A stretch of DNA of 64,000 nucleotides from Haloferula sp. BvORR071. GTDB lineage: Bacteria > Verrucomicrobiota > Verrucomicrobiia > Verrucomicrobiales > Akkermansiaceae. The notes beneath the pieces were generated by a model that saw nothing but the letters and a program-made list of their open reading frames with translations, ran no database searches and was not told the DNA's origin. Position 1 is the stretch's first letter. The number at the start of each line of letters is the position of its first letter. Position numbers and translations under genes: made by a program. Below, in pieces: positions 16,201 through 25,360 of this stretch. The stretch covers positions 186,001-250,000 of the forward strand of contig NZ_BATP01000039.1 of NCBI RefSeq assembly GCF_000739615.1, in the 5' to 3' direction.

Positions 16201-18348
16201 ATGTCTTCCAATCCCAACAGTCCTGATCGACCGTATCCGCTTGAGCGGACGCGGAACATTGGGATTGCGGCGCACATCGACGCCGGGAAGACCACGCTCA
16301 CGGAGCGCATCCTGTTCTACACGGGTGTGATCCACAAAATCGGCGAGGTGCACGATGGTGCCGCCACGACCGACTGGATGGAGCAAGAGCGGGAGCGCGG
16401 CATCACGATCACCTCCGCCGCTGTGACCACCAAGTGGTTCCAGCGCGAGGAGGAGGGCGTGACCAAGCTCTTCCCGAAAGAGGAGCAGCGCATCAACATC
16501 ATCGATACCCCCGGCCACGTGGACTTCACGGCCGAGGTCGAGCGCTCACTGCGCGTGCTCGATGGAGCGATCGTCGTCTTCGACGCTGTCGCCGGGGTGC
16601 AGCCCCAGACCGAAACGGTCTGGCGCCAGGCGACGAAGTACAACGTGCCGCGGATCGTGTTCGTCAACAAGATGGACCGCATCGGCGCGAACTTCGCCAA
16701 CGTGGTCCACGAGGTGAAAGACAAGCTCGGCGCGAATGCCGTGCGCGTGCTGATCCCGATCGGTGCCGAGGATTACCTCACAGGCCAGATCGACGTGGTG
16801 AACCAGAAGGAAGTCCACTTCAACGACGACGACAAGTTCGGCTCGACCTACGAGGTCCGCGAACTCAGCGCCGACCAGAAGCTAATCGCTGAAGAGGCAT
16901 ACACCGAACTGGTGAGTGCCGTGGCCGATGTGGATGAGCAGATCGGCGAGAAGTTCCTGATGGAAGAGCCGATCTCCAAGGAAGAGCTCAAGCAAGGCAT
17001 CCGCCGCGCCACCATCGCGAACAAGCTAGTGCCCGTCGCCGGCGGTTCCGCCTTCAAGAACAAGGGTGTCCAATACCTGATCGACGCCGTCATCGACTAC
17101 CTGCCGAGCCCGCTGGATATCCCGGCTGCCACCGGCATGGACCCGGACGACGAGGAGCACAAGATCGAGGTCCACACCAGCGACAACGAGAAGTTCTGCT
17201 CGCTCGCCTTCAAGCTCTGGGCGGACAAATTCGTCGGCAAGCTCGTCTTCTTCCGCGTCTACTCCGGCGTCATCAAGAAGGGCGACACGGTCTACAACCC
17301 GCGCACCCGCCGCTCCGAGCGAGTCGGCCGCTTGATCCAGATCCAGGCTGACGAGCATAAAGACATCGATGCCTGTTACGCCGGCGACATCGCCGCGATG
17401 GTAGGGATCAAAAACGTCACCACCGGTGACACCCTGGCCAAAGAAGGCTACGACGTCGTTCTCGAACCTCCCACTTTCCCGGATCCCGTCATTTCCCAGG
17501 CGGTTGAGCCAAAGACCAAAGCCGACCAAGAAAAGCTGGCCCTTGCCTTGGGCCGCCTGTCGGAAGAGGACCCCACTTTCCAGGTCAAGACCGACGAAGA
17601 AACCGGTCAGACGATCATTTCGGGCATGGGCGAACTCCACTTGGAGATCATCGTCGACCGCCTCCGCCGCGAGTTCAAAGTCGAGGCGAATACCGGTGCC
17701 CCGCAAATCGCTTACCGCGAAACCATCACCGGCGAGGCGTCGGGCGAAGGCAAGCTGGTCAAGCAATCCGGCGGTCGCGGCCAATACGGCCACGTCCGTC
17801 TCCAGGTCCGCCCGAACGAGAAGGGCAAGGGCCTGACCATCGAGAATAAGATTGTCGGTGGGGAAATCCCGAAGGACTTCCACAACGCCGTCTTCAAGGG
17901 CGTGCGCGAATCCATGACCAATGGCATCGTCGCCGGCTATCCGGTGATCGATGTGCACGTGGACGTGCTTGGTGGCTCCTTCCACGAAGTGGACTCGAAC
18001 GAGAACGCCTTCACCATGGCGGCCATCTTCGCCATGAAGGACGCCTTCAAGAAGGCCAAGTCCATCCTCCTCGAGCCGATCATGGCCGTGGAAGTCTCCA
18101 CTCCGGACGACTACCAGGGCGACGTGATGGGCGACCTGAACCGCCGCCGCGGCCAGATCCAGAACATGGAGAGCAAGGGCAAGCTCGCGGTCATCCGCGC
18201 GAATGTCCCGCTCAAGGAGATGTTCGGTTATTCCACCGACGTCCGCACCATTTCCTCCGGCCGCGCATCCTACTCGATGACTCCGTCGCACTTCGAGCAA
18301 GTGCCGAACAACATCCTCACGCAGATCGTCAGCGATCGCGGCCACTAA
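16201..18348 (+). CDS. fusA: Translation elongation factor G
   Basis: The GTPase that moves tRNAs and mRNA through the ribosome. In this 715-residue protein the GTP-binding motifs are AHIDAGKT (residues 24-31), DTPGH (102-106) and NKMD (156-159). The switch I region keeps the RGITI motif, and later domains show GMGELHLEI and the domain IV loop GGRGQYGHV. About ten extra residues lie between the RGITI segment and the DTPGH motif (around EEEGVTKLFPKEEQR). It is in str-operon context after rpsG, but tuf does not follow; rpsJ starts 35 bases downstream. No Shine-Dalgarno sequence is seen before its ATG. Confidence 0.98.
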   Translation: MSSNPNSPDRPYPLERTRNIGIAAHIDAGKTTLTERILFYTGVIHKIGEVHDGAATTDWMEQERERGITITSAAVTTKWFQREEEGVTKLFPKEEQRINIIDTPGHVDFTAEVERSLRVLDGAIVVFDAVAGVQPQTETVWRQATKYNVPRIVFVNKMDRIGANFANVVHEVKDKLGANAVRVLIPIGAEDYLTGQIDVVNQKEVHFNDDDKFGSTYEVRELSADQKLIAEEAYTELVSAVADVDEQIGEKFLMEEPISKEELKQGIRRATIANKLVPVAGGSAFKNKGVQYLIDAVIDYLPSPLDIPAATGMDPDDEEHKIEVHTSDNEKFCSLAFKLWADKFVGKLVFFRVYSGVIKKGDTVYNPRTRRSERVGRLIQIQADEHKDIDACYAGDIAAMVGIKNVTTGDTLAKEGYDVVLEPPTFPDPVISQAVEPKTKADQEKLALALGRLSEEDPTFQVKTDEETGQTIISGMGELHLEIIVDRLRREFKVEANTGAPQIAYRETITGEASGEGKLVKQSGGRGQYGHVRLQVRPNEKGKGLTIENKIVGGEIPKDFHNAVFKGVRESMTNGIVAGYPVIDVHVDVLGGSFHEVDSNENAFTMAAIFAMKDAFKKAKSILLEPIMAVEVSTPDDYQGDVMGDLNRRRGQIQNMESKGKLAVIRANVPLKEMFGYSTDVRTISSGRASYSMTPSHFEQVPNNILTQIVSDRGH

Positions 18349-18383
18349 AGACTTACCCAACATCTCTAACCTAATCCACCGCC

Positions 18384-18692
18384 ATGGAAAACCAGAAGAT
18401 CCGCATCCGCCTGCGCGCTTTCGATCACCGCGCCATCGACCGCTCCGCTGCGGAGATTGTCGAGACCGCCAAGCGCACCGGTGCCAAGGTGGCCGGCCCG
18501 ATCCCGCTTCCGACCCGCATTGAAAAGTTCTCCGTGAACCGCTCCGTGCACGTGAACAAGAAGTCCGCCGAACAGTTCGAGATCCGCACCCACAAGCGCG
18601 TGCTCGACATCGTCGATCCCACCGCCCGCACCGTCGATGAGCTCAAGAAGCTCAACCTGCCCGCCGGTGTCGACATCGCCATCCGCATCTGA
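18384..18692 (+). CDS. rpsJ: 30S ribosomal protein S10
   Basis: S10 is a 30S head protein and transcription antitermination partner (NusE). The 102 residues match the usual length, with [15 protein letters not shown], the loop region [21 protein letters not shown] and the ending [10 protein letters not shown]. It is the first gene of the S10 part, with no tuf before it. The spacer after its stop contains a word-like AT-rich repeat before rplC. Confidence 0.98.
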   Translation: MENQKIRIRLRAFDHRAIDRSAAEIVETAKRTGAKVAGPIPLPTRIEKFSVNRSVHVNKKSAEQFEIRTHKRVLDIVDPTARTVDELKKLNLPAGVDIAIRI

Positions 18693-18702
18693 GCCGCCTG
18701 AG

Positions 18703-18731
18703 GATCTCAGATTTCCAATCTCAAATTTAAT
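18703..18731. repeat. Word-like repeat in the rpsJ-rplC spacer
   Basis: The spacer reads 'gatctcagatttccaatctc' followed by 'aaatttaattt', in which GATCTCAGATTT and AATCTCAAATTT are variants of one word. It is AT-rich in an otherwise GC-rich operon and belongs in style to the other word-like spacer repeats of this window. Confidence 0.45.
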
Positions 18732-18743
18732 TTCCTGCCCACC

Positions 18744-19427
18744 ATGTCTCTCGGACTTCTCGGCAAAAAGCTCGGTATGACCCGCCTCTTCGATGAGAAG
18801 AGCCAGGCCATGATCCCCGTCACCGTCATCGAGGTGAGCGGTAACACCTGCCTGCAGGTCAAGACCGTCGAAAAGGACGGTTACTCCGCTGTCCAAGTCG
18901 GCTACGACGACAAGAAGGAATTCCGCGCGGACAAGCCTTCGCTCGGCCACTTCAAGAAGCACGGCTCCGGCGCCAAGTATCTGGTGAAGGAATTCCGCTT
19001 CCCGGCTGACCAGGCAGCTCCGGAGACCCACACCGGTCTGGACACCTTCGTGGTGGATCAGTGGGTGGACGTCATCGGCACCACCAAGGGCCGCGGCTTC
19101 CAGGGTGCTGTGAAGCGCCACGGCTTCGGTGGTCTCAAGATGACCCACGGATCGATGATGCACCGCCGGACTGGTGCTATCGGTTGCCGCTCTACTCCCG
19201 GCCGCGTCTGGAAGAACCAGAAGATGCCCGGACACATGGGTGATGTGCCGCGCACCACGCAGAATTTGAAGGTCGTGGCCGTGCGCCCCGAGGACGGTGT
19301 GATCCTGATCTCCGGTGCCGTTCCCGGCGCCAAGGGCAGCTACCTCACCATCCGCGCCGCCAAGAAGAAGATCGCCAACCCGATCTACACACCGCGCGTG
19401 GAAACCACCACCAAGAAGGGCAAGTAA
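18744..19427 (+). CDS. rplC: 50S ribosomal protein L3
   Basis: L3 is an early assembly protein that reaches the peptidyl-transferase centre. The 227 residues include the N-terminal GLLGKKLGMTRLFDE, the conserved GTTKGRGFQGAVKRHGFGG loop, and MTHGSMMHRRTGAIGCRSTP with GRVWKNQKMPGHMG. The Gln in the GFQG-to-GHMG core loop region, a methylation site in some bacteria, lies in a normal context. No Shine-Dalgarno sequence; the start context is cccaccATG. Confidence 0.98.
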   Translation: MSLGLLGKKLGMTRLFDEKSQAMIPVTVIEVSGNTCLQVKTVEKDGYSAVQVGYDDKKEFRADKPSLGHFKKHGSGAKYLVKEFRFPADQAAPETHTGLDTFVVDQWVDVIGTTKGRGFQGAVKRHGFGGLKMTHGSMMHRRTGAIGCRSTPGRVWKNQKMPGHMGDVPRTTQNLKVVAVRPEDGVILISGAVPGAKGSYLTIRAAKKKIANPIYTPRVETTTKKGK

Positions 19428-19479
19428 GGTCAGCCTGAAAGCGCAAGCCCGCTCCTAATTTCAAAACGCATCCCTAGTC

Positions 19480-20088
19480 ATGCCCGCGAAAACTTTCACC
19501 GCCGACGCCGCCCAGAGCGCGAACATCCAGCTCGTCGAAGCTGACCGCGGTTCCCAGGCCGTTCACGATCTCGTGACCGCCTACCGCGCCAACCGCCGCA
19601 CCGGTTCCGCCTGCACCAAGACCCGTGGCGAAGTCCGCGGTAACAACAAGAAGATCTACAAGCAGAAGGGCACCGGTAACGCCCGTCACGGCGACAAGCG
19701 CGCCCCGATCTTCGTGGGTGGTGGCGTCGTCTTCGGTCCGCGTCCGCGCGATTACTCGAAGCACGTGCCGAAGAACGTTCGCAAGCTCGCCTTGCGCCGC
19801 GTCCTCGGTGACCTCGTCCGCGGGGAGTCGATCAAGACCCTGCCTTCCTTCTCCATCGCCGATGGCAAGACCAAGTCCTTCATTGCCGCCGTGACCGCCG
19901 AGGTCGAGGCCAAGAAGGTCCTGATCGTTGCCAAGAGCTTCGACGACCAGACCTACCTCGCTGCCCGCAACGTGCAGTGGGCCCAGCTCGTCACCGTCGA
20001 AAGCGTGAACGTCGAGGAACTGCTCCACGCCAATTCCGTGCTCGTGGTCGAAGACGCCCTCGAGACCCTCGCCAAGCGCACCGCCTGA
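19480..20088 (+). CDS. rplD: 50S ribosomal protein L4
   Basis: L4 lines the exit tunnel and often controls its own operon. The 202 residues show the standard tunnel loop: GSACTKTRGEVRGNNKKIYK, then QKGTGNARHGDKRAPIFVGGG and GPRPRDYSKHVPKNVRKLAL. The loop is a few residues different from the common GGGKPWRQKGTG form, with NNKKIYKQKGTG. In place between rplC and rplW. Confidence 0.97.
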   Translation: MPAKTFTADAAQSANIQLVEADRGSQAVHDLVTAYRANRRTGSACTKTRGEVRGNNKKIYKQKGTGNARHGDKRAPIFVGGGVVFGPRPRDYSKHVPKNVRKLALRRVLGDLVRGESIKTLPSFSIADGKTKSFIAAVTAEVEAKKVLIVAKSFDDQTYLAARNVQWAQLVTVESVNVEELLHANSVLVVEDALETLAKRTA

Positions 20089-20110
20089 TCCCTTATCGCT
20101 GAACCGCGCC

Positions 20111-20395
20111 ATGAAAGACATCTATCAAGTCATCAAGAACGTCCGCCTCAGCGAGAAGGCCACCATGCTCCAGGAGACCAATAATGAGGTCGTCCTCGAG
20201 GTGGATCGCAACGCCAACAAGCTCGATATCAAGCGTGCCGTCGAAACTCTCCTGAACAAGAAGGTCGCCGACGTCCGCACTGCCAACTACGCCGGCAAGG
20301 AGCGCCGCAAGCGCCGTGCCGACGCAGGTCGCACCAACCACTGGAAGAAGGCCATCGTCCGCCTCAAGGAGGGCGAATCCCTCGATCTCATCTGA
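20111..20395 (+). CDS. rplW: 50S ribosomal protein L23
   Basis: L23 sits at the tunnel exit and docks trigger factor and the signal recognition particle. The 94 residues have the standard pattern: VIKNVRLSEKATMLQETNNE, then VDRNANKLDIKRAVETLLNK, VADVRTANYAGKERRKRR and the final KKAIVRLKEGESLDLI. It starts 22 bases after rplD with no Shine-Dalgarno sequence. Confidence 0.97.
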   Translation: MKDIYQVIKNVRLSEKATMLQETNNEVVLEVDRNANKLDIKRAVETLLNKKVADVRTANYAGKERRKRRADAGRTNHWKKAIVRLKEGESLDLI

Positions 20396-20434
20396 TTTTC
20401 CACCGGCTAACCCCGAACCAACCTCACCAGAGCC

Positions 20435-21277
20435 ATGCCTCTCAAGGAGTTCACACCGAATACCCCGTCCGAACGCTACAAGGTGCTTCCGTCCTTCGAC
20501 GAAATCACCAAGCACAAGCCGGAGAAGAGCCTTCTTACCCCGCTCAAGCGGAGCGGCGGCCGTAACAACACCGGCCGGATCACCACCCGTCACATCGGTG
20601 GCGGTCACAAGCGCCACTACCGCCTGATTGACTTCAAGCGCGGCAAGGCCGATGTGCCGGCGACCGTGGTCGGGATCGAATACGATCCGAACCGCACCTG
20701 CCGCATCGCGCTGATCCAATACAAGGACGGCGTGAAGAGCTACATCTTGGCCCCGGCTGGCCTGGAAGTCGGAGCCACCGTGGTTTCCGGCGAAAAGGTC
20801 GCCCCGAAGGTCGGTAACGCAATGCCGCTCAAGAGCGTTCCGCTCGGCACTGCGATCCACAACATCGAGCTGCTCCCGGGCAATGGCGGCAAGGTCGCCC
20901 GCTCGGCCGGTCAGCAGGCCGTGCTCTCCAACCGCGAAGGCGGCTGGGCGCTGGTCAAGATGCCTTCCGGTGAAATCCGCCGCTTCAACGAAGCCTGCTT
21001 CTGCACGATCGGCACCGTGGGCAACCGCGATCACATGAACGAAGTGTCCGGCAAGGCTGGCCGCACCCGCTGGCAGGGCGTCCGCCCGACCGTCCGCGGC
21101 ATGTGCATGAACCCCGTCGACCACCCGAACGGTGGTGGTGAGGGTAAGTCGAAGTCCGGTGGTGGTCGCCAGCACCTGACCAGCCCTTGGGGTCACGCGA
21201 AGGGTCAGAAGACCCGCAAGCCGAAGAAGGTCACCAGCACCTTCATCGTCGAGAGCCGCCACTCCAAGAAGCGCTAA
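20435..21277 (+). CDS. rplB: 50S ribosomal protein L2
   Basis: L2 is needed for subunit joining and peptidyl-transferase function. The 280 residues include [28 protein letters not shown], the [19 protein letters not shown] stretch, and the C-terminal [18 protein letters not shown] with the conserved His of the HPNGGGEG motif. It sits in the normal place between rplW and rpsS. Confidence 0.98.
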   Translation: MPLKEFTPNTPSERYKVLPSFDEITKHKPEKSLLTPLKRSGGRNNTGRITTRHIGGGHKRHYRLIDFKRGKADVPATVVGIEYDPNRTCRIALIQYKDGVKSYILAPAGLEVGATVVSGEKVAPKVGNAMPLKSVPLGTAIHNIELLPGNGGKVARSAGQQAVLSNREGGWALVKMPSGEIRRFNEACFCTIGTVGNRDHMNEVSGKAGRTRWQGVRPTVRGMCMNPVDHPNGGGEGKSKSGGGRQHLTSPWGHAKGQKTRKPKKVTSTFIVESRHSKKR

Positions 21278-21311
21278 GCCCGCTAAGCCAACCTTTTAAC
21301 TTACCGAACCT

Positions 21312-21581
21312 ATGCCCCGCTCGCTCAAGAAGGGTCCTTACATCGACCAGAAGCTTCTGGCCAAGATCGACGTCGCCATCGCGGCGAACGACAAGAAGCC
21401 GATCAAGACCTGGAGCCGCGCCTCCATGGTGACTCCCGACTTCGTCGGCCTGAACTTCGCCGTGCACAATGGCAAGACCTTCGTCCCGGTGTACGTCACC
21501 GAAAACATGGTCGGCCACAAGCTCGGTGAATTCGCCCCGACCCGCCTGTTCCGCCAGCACGGTGGTATCGGCAAGAAGTAA
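21312..21581 (+). CDS. rpsS: 30S ribosomal protein S19
   Basis: S19 is a 30S head protein that forms the intersubunit bridge with the 50S central protuberance. The 89 residues are typical: [58 protein letters not shown] and [14 protein letters not shown]. The next gene is normally rplV, but here a secreted coiled-coil protein gene intervenes, 40 bases downstream. Confidence 0.98.
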   Translation: MPRSLKKGPYIDQKLLAKIDVAIAANDKKPIKTWSRASMVTPDFVGLNFAVHNGKTFVPVYVTENMVGHKLGEFAPTRLFRQHGGIGKK

Positions 21582-21621
21582 TTAATCGCCCGCTTCCCGC
21601 AAGCACCGCCGTTTCGCTCCC

Positions 21622-22341
21622 ATGCGCATCCGCACTGTCATCGCCCTCGCCGCCACGGTCTCCGGACTGTGCGGGGGGACGTGGACCTGTGCCGCGCAGG
21701 GGAACACGGTGGCCGAGCTGGAATCCACGGTCGAAGCGCTGCGCCAGCGCAACCAGACTCTCGAAAAGAGCTTGGCCGAGGCGAACCAAGCCGAGAAAGA
21801 CGCCCGCGAGCAGCTTGACCGCGTCAAGCTGCGGATGGAAGCGCTCGGCCGCAACCTGCTGGACGGAGGCGACGAGCGCCTGGTCCAGGCGGTTGCCGAG
21901 CAGCAGATCCTGACCAGCCGGGTTTCCGGCCTCGAAGGGGCCGCTTCCCGGCTCCGGGATGTGATCACCGACTACCTCCGCAAGGCGGTGGCCGCGGACC
22001 CCGACTCCCGCCTGCGTGTCGAAACAGCCATCAGGGAGCTTGACTCCCTGCTGGGAACGGTGCAGAAGCCCGCCCCCGCGGCGGCAGGTTCCGCAAGCAA
22101 CGCCAAAGTCATGAACGTGGACGCCGATAGCGGACTCCTCGTTCTGAACGTCGGCGAAGCCCAAGGAGCCCGCATCGGCACCACATATCAACTCGTCCGC
22201 GGGGATCAGCCATTCGGCACCGCCATCGTGGCCGACGTCCGCCGCAACGTATGCGGTGCCTTTGTCGAGCAACTCGACCCGGGAGCCGAACCGGTCCGCC
22301 TCGGCGAAACAGCCATTCTCATGACCCAGCCCGGCCGCTAA
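21622..22341 (+). CDS. Secreted coiled-coil protein inserted in the S10 operon
   Basis: A 239-residue protein that is not a ribosomal protein. It starts with a signal peptide (RTVIALAATVSGLCGGTWTCAAQ) and continues with a long coiled-coil (about residues 28-135, with VAELESTVEALRQRNQTLEK and DAREQLDRVKLRMEALG). A Pro/Ala linker leads to a small beta-rich C-terminal domain (LLVLNVGEAQGARIGTTYQL, ADVRRNVCGAF, LGETAILMTQP). The end domain resembles in style the C-terminal beta domains of flagellar-assembly-T-like and other periplasmic proteins, but I cannot name it. It sits between rpsS and rplV in the same direction, with spacers of 40 and 39 bases, so it is transcribed with them. Function unknown; periplasmic location inferred. 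Confidence 0.85.
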   Translation: MRIRTVIALAATVSGLCGGTWTCAAQGNTVAELESTVEALRQRNQTLEKSLAEANQAEKDAREQLDRVKLRMEALGRNLLDGGDERLVQAVAEQQILTSRVSGLEGAASRLRDVITDYLRKAVAADPDSRLRVETAIRELDSLLGTVQKPAPAAAGSASNAKVMNVDADSGLLVLNVGEAQGARIGTTYQLVRGDQPFGTAIVADVRRNVCGAFVEQLDPGAEPVRLGETAILMTQPGR

Positions 22342-22380
22342 GCCGACCGACCCTTTTTCAACCTTTCACCGATCCGATCC

Positions 22381-22776
22381 ATGGAAGTCAAGAGCACCAC
22401 CAAATACGTCCGCCTGTCCCCGAAGAAGGCGCGCGACGTCGCCCGCGAGATCCAGGGCCTTCCCGTGTCGAGCGCGCTCGACATTCTCACCTTCACCCCG
22501 AAGAAGGCGGCCTTCCACATCAACAAGACGCTCAAGGCTGCCATCGCGGATGCGGAGAACAACTTCTCCCTCAGCGCGGAATCCTTGGTCATCAAGGAAG
22601 CCACCATCGGGGCAGGTCCGGTGCTCAAGCGCTTCTCGCCCCGTGCCAAGGGCTCGGCGGGCGGCATCTTGAAGCGCACCAGCCACATTTACATCACCCT
22701 CGCCGAAGCCCCGGAAGGCGAAGCGAAGCCGAAGCGAATCAACGTCTCCAAGAAGGCTGCCGGCAAGCAGGCCTGA
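22381..22776 (+). CDS. rplV: 50S ribosomal protein L22
   Basis: L22 extends a beta-hairpin into the exit tunnel. The 131 residues show YVRLSPKKARDVAREIQGLP, the KKAAFHINKTLKAAIADAEN region and the hairpin with GPVLKRFSPRAKGSAGGILK then RTSHIYITL. The C-terminus is extended by a Lys/Ala-rich tail (EGEAKPKRINVSKKAAGK). Start context gatccATG, without a Shine-Dalgarno sequence. Confidence 0.97.
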   Translation: MEVKSTTKYVRLSPKKARDVAREIQGLPVSSALDILTFTPKKAAFHINKTLKAAIADAENNFSLSAESLVIKEATIGAGPVLKRFSPRAKGSAGGILKRTSHIYITLAEAPEGEAKPKRINVSKKAAGKQA

Positions 22777-22800
22777 TCCACACTCTCACCGCACTTTATC

Positions 22801-23523
22801 ATGGGCCAGAAAGTCAACCCCATCGGTTTCCGCCTCGCCGTCTCCAAAGACTGGCGCTCCAAGTGGTTCGCCGCCGGCAAGGATTACGCCGAGAAGCTCC
22901 ACGAAGATCTCCGGATCCGTGGCTACATGCGCCAGCGCCTGCAGTTCGCTGCCTTGGCCCGCGTCGTCATCGAGCGCGCTTGGAACAGCGTCCGCGTCAC
23001 GCTCCACACCTCCCGCCCGGGCCTGATCATCGGCCGCAAGGGTTCGGAAATCGAGCGCATGACCAAGGAACTCTCCGACATCTGCAAGGGTGCCCAGGTC
23101 AAGATCGACATCGTCGAAATCCGTAAGCCGGAGCTCGATGCCCAGCTGATCTGCGAGCAAGTCGCCGTCCAGCTTGAGCGCCGTATCTCTTTCCGCCGCG
23201 CCATGAAGCGCGCCGTGCAGACCGCCATGGACTTCGGTGCCGACGGCATCCGGATCCGTTGCGCCGGCCGCCTCGGTGGTGCGGACATCGCCCGCTCCGA
23301 GTGGTATCGCGAGGGCAAGGTGCCGTTGCAGACCCTGCGCGTCCCGCTTGACTACGGCTTCGCCGAAGCTCGCACCGTTTACGGCATCATCGGCATCAAG
23401 TGCTGGGTCAACAAGAAGGAAGACGACGGCTCCTCCCCGCGCCCTGAGCGTGGCGGTGACCGCCGCGACCGTCGCGACAACCGCGGCCCTGGTGGCCCGC
23501 GCCCGCCACGTGGTAACCAATAA
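22801..23523 (+). CDS. rpsC: 30S ribosomal protein S3 with Arg/Gly-rich C-terminal tail
   Basis: S3 helps form the mRNA entry channel and its helicase activity. The 240-residue protein keeps the standard core: MGQKVNPIGFRLAVSKDWRS, the KH domain with RPGLIIGRKGSEIERM, EQVAVQLERRISFRRAMKR, and the C-terminal domain GADGIRIRCAGRLGGADIAR. Beyond residue ~205 it has a low-complexity tail with repeated Arg, Gly, Asp and Pro (RPERGGDRRDRRDNRGPGG and on). S5, its structural neighbour, has a similar tail at its N-terminus. Confidence 0.97.
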   Translation: MGQKVNPIGFRLAVSKDWRSKWFAAGKDYAEKLHEDLRIRGYMRQRLQFAALARVVIERAWNSVRVTLHTSRPGLIIGRKGSEIERMTKELSDICKGAQVKIDIVEIRKPELDAQLICEQVAVQLERRISFRRAMKRAVQTAMDFGADGIRIRCAGRLGGADIARSEWYREGKVPLQTLRVPLDYGFAEARTVYGIIGIKCWVNKKEDDGSSPRPERGGDRRDRRDNRGPGGPRPPRGNQ

Positions 23524-23566
23524 GATCACTTTTCATTTTAACCATTTTCCCAAGGAGGACTGAGCC

Positions 23567-23986
23567 ATGCCCTTGATGCCCAAACGCACGAAGTTCCGGA
23601 AGTCGCACCGCGGCAGCCGGGCCGGTAACGCGCAGCGCGGAACCACCGTCGCCTTCGGTGACTTCGGACTCCAGGCGCTCGACCGCGGCTGGATGACCAA
23701 CCGCCAGATCGAAGCCTGCCGTATCGCGATCAACCGCTTCCTCAAGCGTAAAGGAAAGGTCTGGATCCGGATCTTCCCGCACAAGTCGATCACCGCCCGT
23801 CCGCCGGAAACCCGTATGGGTAAGGGCAAGGGCGCCGTTGAAGCCTGGGTGGCCGTGATTCGTCCCGGCAACATGCTGTTCGAAGTCGCCGGCGTGCCGG
23901 AATCCCAAGCCAAGGAGGCCATGCGCCTCGCTTCTTACAAGCTTGGTCTCCCGACCCGCTTCGTCGCCCGTAACCCGCACGCCTAA
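23567..23986 (+). CDS. rplP: 50S ribosomal protein L16
   Basis: L16 organises the A-site region of 23S rRNA. The 139 residues show [15 protein letters not shown]-like [60 protein letters not shown], and [20 protein letters not shown]. It is one of the few genes of this operon with a strong Shine-Dalgarno sequence: aaggagg lies eight bases before the ATG. Confidence 0.97.
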   Translation: MPLMPKRTKFRKSHRGSRAGNAQRGTTVAFGDFGLQALDRGWMTNRQIEACRIAINRFLKRKGKVWIRIFPHKSITARPPETRMGKGKGAVEAWVAVIRPGNMLFEVAGVPESQAKEAMRLASYKLGLPTRFVARNPHA

Positions 23987-24035
23987 ACATCGCTGTTTAG
24001 TCGTTAGTGCCTAAAAATTAGTAATTTCCACTGTC

Positions 24036-24278
24036 ATGGCCAGCAAGACCAAGGCTCCCGCCAAAACCAAGTCCTCCAAGGCGAAGGACACCAAAGAGCT
24101 CTCCGTGAAGGAGCTCGAGACCAAGCTCCGCGACCTCAAGGAAGAAGGCTTCAACCTCCGTCTTCAGAAGGCCACCGGCACGCTTGAGAATCCCGCCCGC
24201 ATCCGCACGGTACGCCGTGAGGCTGCCCGCGTCCAAACCGCGCTCAGCGAGCACCGCAACAAGGCGGCGAAGGCTTGA
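24036..24278 (+). CDS. rpmC: 50S ribosomal protein L29 with basic N-terminal extension
   Basis: L29 sits near the tunnel exit. The family core is present: ELSVKELETKLRDLKEEGFN, LRLQKATGTLENPARIRTVR and REAARVQTALSEHRNKAAK. The 80-residue protein is longer than the usual ~65 because of an N-terminal Lys/Ala/Thr/Ser-rich stretch (residues 2-24, SKTKAPAKTKSSKAKDTKE). The start was kept at 24036; a start inside the tail cannot be excluded but no other ATG lies there. Confidence 0.93.
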   Translation: MASKTKAPAKTKSSKAKDTKELSVKELETKLRDLKEEGFNLRLQKATGTLENPARIRTVRREAARVQTALSEHRNKAAKA

Positions 24279-24319
24279 GTCGTCCCGCACCAGCAGCAAC
24301 CACCAGCGAATCCATTTCC

Positions 24320-24592
24320 ATGAGCGAGCAGCCCAACCAGGAAACCGCCGCACACGTCCGCAAGACCCGCGTCGGCGTCGTGACCTCCAACAAGATGAGC
24401 AAGACCCTCGTGGTCGAGCACGTCGCCCGGGTGCCCCACCCGAAGTTCAACAAGATCGTCAAGCGCTCCAAGAAGTACTACGTGCACGACGAGAAGGGTG
24501 AAGCCCAGATCGGTGACAAGGTCCGCATCGTCGAGACCCGCCCGCTCTCCAAGCTCAAGCGCTGGTCGCTCGAAAAGGTGCTCTCGCACTGA
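24320..24592 (+). CDS. rpsQ: 30S ribosomal protein S17
   Basis: S17 is a primary 16S binding protein with an OB fold. The 90-residue product is typical: VRKTRVGVVTSNKMSKTLVV, the HPKFNKIVKRSKKYYVHDEK loop and the ending RIVETRPLSKLKRWSLEKVL. ATG 24320 was chosen over an in-frame upstream start at 24275, because the upstream stretch overlaps the end of rpmC and does not resemble the family. The spacer to rplN is 87 bases, the longest inside the S10-spc part apart from secY. Confidence 0.96.
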   Translation: MSEQPNQETAAHVRKTRVGVVTSNKMSKTLVVEHVARVPHPKFNKIVKRSKKYYVHDEKGEAQIGDKVRIVETRPLSKLKRWSLEKVLSH

Positions 24593-24679
24593 TCCTTACC
24601 GCCTGGCCCCCGGGACGCGCCCTCAGCCGCTCGTCCTTACCGCCGCCCGATCCTACTATCCCACACGCCTTTTCCCGCC

Positions 24680-25045
24680 ATGATCCAGATGGAATCTCTC
24701 GTTCAGGTCGCCGACAATACCGGTGCCCGCTCCGCCAAGATGATCGGTGTCCTCGGCAAGCGCTCCCGCACCGCCCAGATCGGTGACATCATCACCGCTC
24801 ACATCCGCGACTCGATCCCGACCGCTTCCGTCAAGAAGGGTTCCGTGGTCAAGGCCGTGGTTGTCCGCACCGCTTTCCCGATCCGCCGCGCTGATGGGTC
24901 GGTCCTCCGCTTCGATGGCAACGCCATCGTCATCATCGACAAGGACAACAACCCGAAGGGCACCCGCATCTTCGGACCTGTCGCCCGCGAACTCCGCGAA
25001 AAGCAATTCATGAAGATCGTCTCCCTCGCTCCCGAGGTGCTCTGA
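24680..25045 (+). CDS. rplN: 50S ribosomal protein L14
   Basis: L14 is an intersubunit bridge protein. The 121 residues match the family: [60 protein letters not shown], then [24 protein letters not shown] in two steps. It begins the spc part of the operon. The start context is cccgccATG, with no Shine-Dalgarno sequence. Confidence 0.98.
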   Translation: MIQMESLVQVADNTGARSAKMIGVLGKRSRTAQIGDIITAHIRDSIPTASVKKGSVVKAVVVRTAFPIRRADGSVLRFDGNAIVIIDKDNNPKGTRIFGPVARELREKQFMKIVSLAPEVL

Positions 25046-25072
25046 TCGATCTTCCCAACGCCCCTTCAAAAA

Positions 25073-25300
25073 ATGAAGAAGACTCACGTTAAGAAAGGCG
25101 ATCAGGTCAAGGTCATCGCCGGTAAGGCCAAGGGCAAGACCGGCACTGTCTTGTCCGTGGATGCCGCCAAGGGCAAGGTCGTCGTCGAAGGCGCCCGCGT
25201 CATGGTCAAGTCGACCCGCAAGTCCGAGAAGAACCCCGATGGGGGTCTGATCGAGTCCGACGGTCCCGTCCACATCTCGAATGTCAAGAAACTGGGCTGA
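25073..25300 (+). CDS. rplX: 50S ribosomal protein L24, short form
   Basis: L24 starts 50S assembly. The KOW motif is clear ([20 protein letters not shown]), followed by [20 protein letters not shown] and [15 protein letters not shown]. At 75 residues it lacks the C-terminal part found in the usual ~100-residue proteins, which normally carries the (C/K)PxCxKPTR-like ending. The stop codon is in a clean context, so the short form seems genuine. Confidence 0.94.
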   Translation: MKKTHVKKGDQVKVIAGKAKGKTGTVLSVDAAKGKVVVEGARVMVKSTRKSEKNPDGGLIESDGPVHISNVKKLG

Positions 25301-25360
25301 GGCTTCGGCCCCCGCCCGCGCTTAAGCGCATCAACCAAAGCGCTGACCCGCTAAAACAAA

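Noticed and set aside
20093-21262. 389-codon minus-strand frame
   Set aside because: Antisense to rplW and rplB, which are certain.
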